This document shows positions 13,373 through 19,602 of a DNA stretch of 19,602 nucleotides, in pieces. The notes under the pieces were generated by a model. That model was not told the DNA's origin. It did not search any database and saw only the letters and a list, made by a program, of their open reading frames with translations. How positions within the stretch are numbered: position 1 is the stretch's first letter; every line of letters starts with the position of its first letter. A program made the position numbers and the translations under genes. The stretch comes from an uncultured Lachnospiraceae bacterium (GTDB lineage Bacteria > Bacillota > Clostridia > Lachnospirales > Lachnospiraceae). Where the stretch lies: NCBI GenBank assembly GCA_910584725.1, contig CAJUBE010000018.1:1-19602 (forward strand), written 5' to 3'.

Positions 13373-13528
13373 TTAGTCACCCAGCCGCCGTATTATCTGA
13401 ATCAGAAAAGGCAGAGACTGCTCAGATGTGAGCTTAATGCCCGTCACCGGGGTTTTCAGGTCGTGAGAAAGCGACGCGATGAGCTCATCGTCATCTATCA
13501 TCAAGACTTTACAGCTTTCCAAATCCAT
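13373..13528 (-). pseudogene. Fused remnant of a two-component system
   Basis: 51-codon frame. Residues 6-16 (CKVLMIDDDEL) are the first strand and acidic pocket of a response-regulator receiver domain. They run directly into LIASLSHDLKTPVTGIKL, the H-box of a histidine kinase dimerisation domain, then a short unassigned tail (QSLPFLIQIIRRLGD) and a stop. The join falls at a GATGAGCTCATCG stretch. The rest of the receiver, effector, sensor and ATPase domains is gone. The promoter and RBS from the third repeat copy still drive it. It probably once encoded the regulator/sensor pair for neighbouring surface genes. Confidence 0.7.
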
Positions 13529-13535
13529 AGCTCAT

Positions 13536-13594
13536 CTTATTCCTCCATGCTTCCTAAAAATGAAAAGCCTTAACAGCTATAGTAGTATAGCATA
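13536..13594. repeat. Diverged third copy of the promoter-leader repeat
   Basis: Similar over about 59 bp to 7512-7570 and 8714-8772: CTCC-TG-TTCCTAAAAAT, then AG/CTTTAACAGCTAT, then AGTATAGCA, with roughly ten differences. It covers only the promoter, leader and RBS part, not the DinD tail or the MKLGIVI codons. Confidence 0.8.
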
Positions 13595-13612
13595 TTTTCC
13601 ACAGCTTATGAA
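13584..13612 (-). promoter_or_regulatory. Promoter upstream of the two-component remnant and moxR operon
   Basis: -35 TTCATA (13607-13612), 17-bp spacer, extended -10 TGC-TATACT (hexamer 13584-13589). It lies a few bases after the giant surface-protein stop. No terminator is visible between that gene and this promoter. Confidence 0.55.
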
Positions 13613-13617
13613 TATCC

Positions 13618-16600
13618 TTATTCCTCCTCTTCCTCTTTCTTCTTCCTCAAGAGTACAAACAAAGCAGCCATGATAAGCAGGATAACCGCCAGCCACACAA
13701 AGCAGCAAATCCCAAGGAAGGTCGGGCAGATGTGGCAGAGCCCGCATTTGCCGTCCGCTCCTGCGCCCTCCGTCTGCACATAGGCAATCGCGTAGCTGGA
13801 AAACAATTCCGTGCTGATGGTGATGGTATCCGGCGCATCGTCCAGATCGTTCATAAAGGCATATTCGCCGTTGTGGGCGCGGATGATTGTAAACTCCCTG
13901 CCGTCACTTAGCAGTTTTTCGGGGATGCCGATCACCACTTCCACGGGTGCGTCTGTCGCCGTGACGGCGTTCCAGTCTCCCGCCCCGATCTTTATAAACA
14001 TGGAGATATCCACATACATGCCAAGCACAAGCCCCGGCGTCTCTTCCCGGTACGCTTCCATGCCGCGCTCGATCACTTCCTTATCCTGCGCAGGCACTTT
14101 TTCGGAAATATCTTTGACATCAATCCGAATCTCTATGGTTTCGCCGTCACCGACAAGCTGTATCTGCTCCGGCGTCAGTACCGCGTCTGCTACCGCAATG
14201 CTGTCCGCCACGCCTGCCGTGCACGCCTGTTCTTCACAGACTACCGTCACGATGACCGCGCCGTTTTTTAATGCCAGAACGGTGCTTGTGTCCGTCATGC
14301 CTTTCACATTCCCCGTTGCCACAGGCTCGCCGGACAGCACGAGTCTTCCGTTATCCGCGGATACCACAACCGTCTGCGCACCCTCTGCCTCCCGCTGCTC
14401 TCTCCGCGTTCCGGACGGTTTCCCGGCAGGCTGTGGTCTGGGCGTGGTTCCTTGTCTGTCTCCCGGCTCCGCCGCCTCTTCCTGTCCCGGTGTGCTTCCG
14501 GGCTGCCCGCCCGCCGGCTCTTTTTCCACCGGGTTTGTCGTACCCGGCGCGGGCGGTGTGGGTTTCACGGGCGGATTCCCGGACGGCGCCGGCTGGTCCG
14601 GACCGGCGTCCTCCGGCTCCGGCAAAGGGATATCCGGCTCCGGGTCGTGCTCTTTATCCTTGTCGTCAGGCTTCTTTGCCACACCCTCCACCGTCACTGT
14701 CTGGTTTTCCTGAATGTCAGCAATGGTATACGTGTAAGGCTCCTCCGCCGTCAGCTCCACTTTCACACCGTTTACTTTGACTGCAAAGCGATTCGTCTTC
14801 TGATAGCCGTTTTCCATGGCAAAGCGGAAGGCAAAGCTGCCACCCTCCCTGACCGGGCTTTCGCTGCCTGTCTCCGCTGACAGGGTATAGCCCTTTCCTG
14901 TCTGCAAGGTAACGGTAAATTCCTTGGTATAGACGGCATATACGGTCAGATCCACGGTAATGTCCGTAAATACGGCGGGCGCTGTCCCCTGTTCGTCCAT
15001 ACACCACGCGCCGGCATAGAGCTGTTCTCCCGCATCCTTTTTCGGCGGCACGGGCGGAATATCCGTCAAAGTCCCGGCATAATCCACGAAAACTTCCCGA
15101 TAAGTCTCCCCGTTGGCAACAAAGGTCACCTTCATCTGGTACGCGCCTATGGCTGCAGGGTCGCTGCTTTTGCTGGCAAAACTGGAGACGCCCGCTTCGA
15201 CGCGCACAAGATATTCGCCGGGTGCAAGCTCTGTGATCTCTCCGTTTTCGTCCGCCGCTTTACTGGTCCATGTCTTTCCGCCGTCCGCGGAAACCTCGTA
15301 GGCTGTACCCGCTGTCAGGTCAGTCAGTTTCCCGGTCCCGCCCGGCGTATCCACGTCTACGCCTGTGGGCGCGGGCTTCGGCGGTCTTGCCGGAATGGGC
15401 AGACTCTGTTCCGGGCTGTCGGTCGTCTCGATGTCGTTACCTTGCTTTATAATACTGACGGTACTGCCAAACCAGCCTTCTGCAATCGGGATGCCGCCTT
15501 CTTCATCCGCCGTATAAGGCTTTCCGTCTATCAGATAGGCAGCGCCCGGCACAAGGTCCGTCAATTTTTCTTCCCGGTAAGCAATCACCGCGGCAGGCTT
15601 CTCCTCCGGTCCTTTGACTTTTATAGTCAATGTCTTTACGGTTTTGTTTCCCGCGTTGTCCGTGGCGGTGACCGCTATCTCCGTGACGCCCGTAGGTATC
15701 TCTTCCGCAGGGATGGTGAAAGCCGCCTGCGCCGCTTCCTGCAAGGTGCTCTTGTCAAAGGTGACAGTCTTTGCCTCGCCGTCTCCAATCTGATAGGTAA
15801 TGACGGATAGTCCCCCTGTCACCGCATGTTCCATGTCGTCCTTTACGCTCACAGACAGCGCGGGCGGAACGACATAATATCCCCCGGACACCGCCACCCC
15901 GTCCGGCTGTGTCGGTTCCGTATCGGACGTGCCGCGGTCAGCCAGTACCGTGATTTCCGGCGCATGGTCCTCAATGATAACGCCGTCCGCATTCAGGTCC
16001 TCCCCCACGGTCACTCTCGCCGACGTGTTTCCCGCTCTGTCGGTACAGATAATCGCAATCGTTCCCTTGAACACGGGCGCTATGGTAATCTCAGCCGCAC
16101 CGTTTTCGATTGCCGCCGTTTTTGTCTCTGCCCCGCCGTCCTCCGGCGTCACGGTATAGGTGATTTCGTCCGCCCCGCTTCCCTCCTCCGTGACCGGCAC
16201 GGTGATCACCAGACTGTCTTTTCCAATCAGCCAGTGCCATAAATTTTCCGGCTCGTAGCTGTATTGCAGATCGCCGATGACCGGGGCGATATCGTCGATC
16301 CATTTCGCCCAGTATTCCTTCGCACCGGTATCTGTGGTGAGAATCTGTGTTACTTTTTCTCCGCCGCAGTCCGCATTGTCATGCCAGCCGCCAAAGCTGT
16401 ACCCTCTTCTGGTCCAGTCCCCGGGCAGCGCCGCTCCCCTTCCTTCGGTATAGGACGTCAAATTCGTGCCGCTTCCGCCGTTTCCATGCAGGGTGACCTG
16501 ATAGGCGGCAATCCAATGCGCGGTATAGGTACGGTTTCCTATACTCCCTGCCGCGATGGTGACATTTTCATTTTCGCTGCCCGTCAAGCCGTCGCCGCTC

Positions 16601-19600
16601 CACCCCGCAAAGGTATAGCCTGTTTTCGTCGGATTCTTTAAGGTGATTGCCTCGCTCTCAATCGTATATTGCGTCGGATTGCCGGATGCGGTTCCGCCCT
16701 CTAAGTGATAGGTAATGGTATAAATGACCGGATTCCACTTCGCCCAATATTCCTTTTCCCCAGTGGCGGTGCGGGGAATGCTTGTCACCTTTGTCCCGGT
16801 GCAGTCCGCATTGGCGTACCAGCCGCCAAAGGTATAGCCTGTCTTCTTCCAGTCTGTGGGCAGCGCCGCTCCCTTTCCGTCGGTATAGGACGTCAGATCC
16901 GTGCCGCTCCCGCCGTTTCCGTGCAGGGTGACTTTATAATCCGCCACTTTCCAGTTTGCGGTATAGGTGCGGTTTCCCGTGCTTCCCTTCGCGATGGTGA
17001 CGCTTGTGTTGGCGCTTCCCGTCAAACCCGTGCCGCTCCACCCGGTGAAGAAATAGCCCTCCCTCGTCGGATTCTTTAAGGTAATTGCCTCGCTCTCCAC
17101 CGTGTAGTCTGCGGGATTGCCGGTCACCTTCCCGCCGTTTAACTCATAGGTAATGTCATAGCTGACCACCTCCCACTTCGCGTAATAGGTGGTATCCTCC
17201 TCCACTGTGACGGAAGTCCCCGCCGCGGTCACACTGGTTCCCGTGCCGCTGCCCTTCAGCCACCCCTTAAACTGGTAGCCGTCACGGGAAAGCGCCGCGC
17301 CGCTGCTCAGCGAAACAGTGGGCGCCGTCTCGTAGGCAACGGTACTTGACACATTCGCGTGCCGGGAAAGGGTCTGCGCTGCCACGCTCCCTTTTCCGCC
17401 GTTGGCGTCATAGGAAACCGTGATGGTCTTCGTGTACAGACCGTACAGGCTCGTATCCGCGGACAGCGCATACTCCGTGCCCGCCTGATACACATCGCCG
17501 GAAAAGGCGCCCGCAGTCCCGACATAGCCGTCAAAGGCATACCCGCTCAGACTCTCTCCCGCCGGCAGACTGACCTTCCCCGTGGTGCCGTTATTATAAA
17601 CCGCCGCCGTTTTCGTCTCGCTGCTCCCGTTGCCGGAATAGCAGGTGAGCGTCAGCGTCTTTTTGTAAATCGCATAGAGGGTAATGTCCGCCGTGCCAAT
17701 GGTATGGGAAGTCAGCTTCGTCGTGGCATTTTTGTCCGTATGCCAGCCCACAAAGTCCCAGTCCTTCTTCGTGGCAGCGGGCGTCAGGTCCACCTTCGTG
17801 TTCTGCTCCACTAGCATGGCAGTCTTCGTGGCGGAGGTGCCGCCGTTAGTCGCATAGTCGTAGGTGACAAGGGGCGCTCCCACGATGTTGTTCCGATAGT
17901 CGTCATACGAGGACACATACCACGCATCCCTATAGGCGTCCGCCGACCCCAGCGGGACATAGATCCCCCCCGTTTTACCGTAAAATTTTGTGGCCGCAAA
18001 CTGCCCCCCTACATTGATTACTCCCTCACTCTTGACGAGTGCCGGCGGTGTTGCTCCCAGCATCTTTACGCTTTCCAGACTGCTGCAACCCCCAAATGCA
18101 CTACCACCTATCTTTGTTACGGACGCCGGAATCTCTATGCTGACGAGGGATGTACAATTCTGAAATGCCAAGACTCCTATTTCTTCCAATGTTTCCGGCA
18201 GCTTTACACTTTTGAGGTTCCTACAACTTGTAAAGTAAGACAACCGTGTTACACCGTTTTTTACTTCCAGGCTGATTACCCTATCCCACCATTCCTGAGC
18301 ACCATGTCCTGTGTGAGCCGTTCTCCAACTGAGCGGACCTGCATCTGAGTAAATCGTCACCTTTCCGTCCGTGTCAAGCGTCCAGCCCGCCTCCTCGCTC
18401 CCCTCAACAATCGCCGCCCGCGCACCGGCTTTCGCCGCCATGACCCGTTTTCTTTCCGCCCGCACCGTCACCGTAATCCGCGGCAGGCTGACGCCCTCCG
18501 CCGGCGCATACCCGTCCGGCAGAGCGGCGGTAAAAAGATAGGTGCCTTCCGTGTCCCCGTCATACGCAGGGGCGGACTGCCATGTGACGCCGCCGATCGT
18601 GACGGTTTCCGCCTGCTGTTTCTTCTCTTTTGGCTCTTCCGGCAACGCTTCTTCCCGTTCCTCCGCCAGTGCTATTTCTTGCTCCCCCCGTACCTCTTCC
18701 TGCTTTTCTTCTGATTCTTCCGGCTGTATTTCTTCCGGCTCATCCGCCGGCGTATACTCTAATGTCTGTACGGACAGCACATTCTCCGCATAATACTCCG
18801 GCAGTGTGACGGCATGGGTTTCCTGCGCGGTTTCGCTTTCCTGCGCAGAGCCGCTTTCTTCCCGCTGCCCAGAGGGCGCACTTTCCCCGTCTCCGTCGTT
18901 TTCGGCGCCGGTTATGTCCTCCGGCTCCCCGCCTTCTGACGGCAGTACTTCCTGTCCGTTTCCGTTCTCCGCACCGGCATTTCCCGTATCATCGCCCTTT
19001 TCCTTATCTTCCTGTCCGGTATCGGACGGTCCGCCTTCTTCCGTTTCCCCAGCGCCGCCGTTATCAGCTGTGTCGGTCGTGTCCCCGTTGTCTTCCCCGG
19101 AGTCCCCTTTGCCGTCATCTTCCGCAGGCGGTTCGTTCCCGCCTGTCTCTTCCCCGTCGCTTTCCCCTGGATCCCCTTTGCCATCATCTTCCGCAGGCGG
19201 TTCGTTCCCGCCTGTCTCCCCGTCATTCTTTTCGGGATCCCCTTTGCCGTCGTCTTCCGGATTGTCCTCTTTTCCATCCGTCTTTTCCCCGTCACTTTCT
19301 TCGGAGTCTTCTCTGCCTTCTCCATCTGGTTTCTCGACGGTATCTTCCGACGGCTGCCCTGTCACAACCGCCTCCAGCGTGTCGGGAAGCGACAACTCCG
19401 AAAGCGCGGTGCCCACCGGGACAGTCTGCTCCTTGACCTCGTCAGGCAGCGCGGCAAATACGGAGACATACCGCGTCTCTGTTTCCGACCGCCCCGCTTC
19501 CTCCGCCGCAAGGACGGAAAATGTCTCGGGCAGATCGGGACAGGTCGTAAACAGCACACTGACGCTGAGCGTTACCGCCAGTACGCGAAGTCGCCTAAGG

Positions 19601-19602
19601 CT
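13618..19602 (-). CDS. Giant multidomain cell-surface protein (5' end outside window)
   Basis: More than 1,990 codons. The frame stays open to the right edge, where LRRLRVLAVTLSVSVLF looks like the core of a signal peptide, so the true start lies beyond 19602. Residue numbers here count from the in-frame GTG at 19557. About 70-245 is an acidic Gly/Glu/Asp-rich region with in-phase repeats. About 330-375 is a short beta domain (TWQSAPAYDGDTEGTYLFTA). About 393-560 holds BspA-like leucine-rich repeats (SVKLPETLEEIG; SIEIPASVTKIG). About 566-1090 holds InlB/Listeria-Bacteroides repeats (GYTFGGWY..., YWAKW). Ig-like segments follow, another InlB-like module, a Pro-rich linker (about 1630-1715) and a C-terminal beta region. 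It ends with CGLCHICPTFLGICCFVW, a membrane helix and RKKKEEEEE. There is no LPXTG. A role in adhesion or host interaction is inferred. Confidence 0.9.
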   Translation of the reverse strand, partial: SLRRLRVLAVTLSVSVLFTTCPDLPETFSVLAAEEAGRSETETRYVSVFAALPDEVKEQTVPVGTALSELSLPDTLEAVVTGQPSEDTVEKPDGEGREDSEESDGEKTDGKEDNPEDDGKGDPEKNDGETGGNEPPAEDDGKGDPGESDGEETGGNEPPAEDDGKGDSGEDNGDTTDTADNGGAGETEEGGPSDTGQEDKEKGDDTGNAGAENGNGQEVLPSEGGEPEDITGAENDGDGESAPSGQREESGSAQESETAQETHAVTLPEYYAENVLSVQTLEYTPADEPEEIQPEESEEKQEEVRGEQEIALAEEREEALPEEPKEKKQQAETVTIGGVTWQSAPAYDGDTEGTYLFTAALPDGYAPAEGVSLPRITVTVRAERKRVMAAKAGARAAIVEGSEEAGWTLDTDGKVTIYSDAGPLSWRTAHTGHGAQEWWDRVISLEVKNGVTRLSYFTSCRNLKSVKLPETLEEIGVLAFQNCTSLVSIEIPASVTKIGGSAFGGCSSLESVKMLGATPPALVKSEGVINVGGQFAATKFYGKTGGIYVPLGSADAYRDAWYVSSYDDYRNNIVGAPLVTYDYATNGGTSATKTAMLVEQNTKVDLTPAATKKDWDFVGWHTDKNATTKLTSHTIGTADITLYAIYKKTLTLTCYSGNGSSETKTAAVYNNGTTGKVSLPAGESLSGYAFDGYVGTAGAFSGDVYQAGTEYALSADTSLYGLYTKTITVSYDANGGKGSVAAQTLSRHANVSSTVAYETAPTVSLSSGAALSRDGYQFKGWLKGSGTGTSVTAAGTSVTVEEDTTYYAKWEVVSYDITYELNGGKVTGNPADYTVESEAITLKNPTREGYFFTGWSGTGLTGSANTSVTIAKGSTGNRTYTANWKVADYKVTLHGNGGSGTDLTSYTDGKGAALPTDWKKTGYTFGGWYANADCTGTKVTSIPRTATGEKEYWAKWNPVIYTITYHLEGGTASGNPTQYTIESEAITLKNPTKTGYTFAGWSGDGLTGSENENVTIAAGSIGNRTYTAHWIAAYQVTLHGNGGSGTNLTSYTEGRGAALPGDWTRRGYSFGGWHDNADCGGEKVTQILTTDTGAKEYWAKWIDDIAPVIGDLQYSYEPENLWHWLIGKDSLVITVPVTEEGSGADEITYTVTPEDGGAETKTAAIENGAAEITIAPVFKGTIAIICTDRAGNTSARVTVGEDLNADGVIIEDHAPEITVLADRGTSDTEPTQPDGVAVSGGYYVVPPALSVSVKDDMEHAVTGGLSVITYQIGDGEAKTVTFDKSTLQEAAQAAFTIPAEEIPTGVTEIAVTATDNAGNKTVKTLTIKVKGPEEKPAAVIAYREEKLTDLVPGAAYLIDGKPYTADEEGGIPIAEGWFGSTVSIIKQGNDIETTDSPEQSLPIPARPPKPAPTGVDVDTPGGTGKLTDLTAGTAYEVSADGGKTWTSKAADENGEITELAPGEYLVRVEAGVSSFASKSSDPAAIGAYQMKVTFVANGETYREVFVDYAGTLTDIPPVPPKKDAGEQLYAGAWCMDEQGTAPAVFTDITVDLTVYAVYTKEFTVTLQTGKGYTLSAETGSESPVREGGSFAFRFAMENGYQKTNRFAVKVNGVKVELTAEEPYTYTIADIQENQTVTVEGVAKKPDDKDKEHDPEPDIPLPEPEDAGPDQPAPSGNPPVKPTPPAPGTTNPVEKEPAGGQPGSTPGQEEAAEPGDRQGTTPRPQPAGKPSGTRREQREAEGAQTVVVSADNGRLVLSGEPVATGNVKGMTDTSTVLALKNGAVIVTVVCEEQACTAGVADSIAVADAVLTPEQIQLVGDGETIEIRIDVKDISEKVPAQDKEVIERGMEAYREETPGLVLGMYVDISMFIKIGAGDWNAVTATDAPVEVVIGIPEKLLSDGREFTIIRAHNGEYAFMNDLDDAPDTITISTELFSSYAIAYVQTEGAGADGKCGLCHICPTFLGICCFVWLAVILLIMAALFVLLRKKKEEEEE
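16300..16722 (-). repeat. InlB-type double-domain unit, copy 2
   Basis: About 141 residues from YTITYHLEGG to EYWAKW, paralogous to 16723-17160. Shared blocks include ESEAITLKNPT, GNRTYTA, VTLHGNGGSGT, GGW..NADC and KEYWAKW. Internal segmental duplication within the giant surface protein. Confidence 0.85.
16723..17160 (-). repeat. InlB-type double-domain unit, copy 1
   Basis: About 146 residues from YDITYELNGG to EYWAKW plus a four-residue linker, duplicated immediately downstream at 16300-16722. The DNA copies are still similar, so the duplication is fairly recent or kept by recombination. Confidence 0.85.
19104..19258 (-). repeat. In-phase short tandem repeats in the acidic region
   Basis: A segment of about 46 bp starting CCCCTTTGCC at 19104 recurs almost unchanged at 19173 (69 bp, 23 codons later) and in part at 19239 (66 bp later). 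It encodes GGNEPPAEDDGKGD. Both periods are multiples of three, so copy number could vary without frameshift. Confidence 0.9.

Noticed and set aside
13231..13380. 50-codon N-terminal extension of MoxR
   Set aside because: Basic, unconserved-looking, without RBS; GGGAGG before the ATG at 13230 decides the start.
13618..13700. LPXTG sortase signal at the end of the surface protein
   Set aside because: No LPXTG-like pentapeptide before the C-terminal helix; the Cys-rich CPTFLGIC segment occupies that position.
13811..14713. Long plus-strand frame (300 codons) opposite the surface-protein gene, with others at 14.27-16.64 kb
   Set aside because: Ser/Pro/Arg-rich translations with no recognisable domain. 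They are antisense shadows of a GC-rich, repeat-bearing gene whose frame has clear domains.

Overview
The window looks like chromosomal DNA from a low-to-mid GC Firmicute, most likely a gut clostridium of the Lachnospiraceae type. This is inferred from GGAGG-type ribosome binding sites, the cell-surface protein architecture (InlB/Listeria-Bacteroides repeats, BspA-like leucine-rich repeats, Cys-rich 'CPTFLGIC' membrane anchor) and the family content. Every gene I can support lies on the minus strand, so the window reads from right to left. No rRNA, tRNA or CRISPR array is visible.

Region A (1-2051) is an RNA/ribosome-repair operon: rtcB (RNA ligase) followed 15 nt later by prfH (release-factor homologue). 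Before rtcB there is a promoter, a 26-codon leader ORF with a strong Shine-Dalgarno and an intrinsic terminator. This layout suggests attenuation and is the most interesting signal in the window.

Region B (2094-3652) is a patchwork of small and broken genes: a hypothetical protein, an intact HigA-like antitoxin whose HigB toxin keeps only its C-terminus, a short repeat array at the break, a stand-alone C-terminal domain related to FakA/YloV, and the C-terminal stub of a site-specific recombinase.

Region C (3656-7246) is a five-gene MarR-controlled redox operon: MarR regulator, alpha/beta hydrolase, membrane-anchored flavodoxin, DUF4405 four-helix membrane protein and nitroreductase-like flavoprotein. 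Its promoter sits inside two copies of a palindromic operator.

Region D (7252-8853) holds dinD between two copies of a 110-bp direct repeat (108/110 identical). Each copy carries a promoter, an RBS and the first seven codons of a gene that then diverges. A third, shorter and more diverged copy lies at 13.54-13.59 kb. The region looks rearranged or integrated.

Region E (8854-13612) is a MoxR ATPase - DUF58 - transglutaminase (TgpA-like) operon. Upstream lies a 51-codon chimera of a response-regulator start and a histidine-kinase H-box, the fossil of a two-component system.

Region F (13618-19602, running off the right edge) is one giant surface protein of more than 1,990 residues. It has an acidic repeat region, leucine-rich repeats, duplicated InlB-type repeats, Ig-like segments, a Pro-rich linker and a C-terminal membrane anchor. 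It reads clearly more GC-rich by eye than regions A-D. Its position directly upstream of the MoxR/DUF58/transglutaminase genes suggests, without proving, that these act on the cell surface together.
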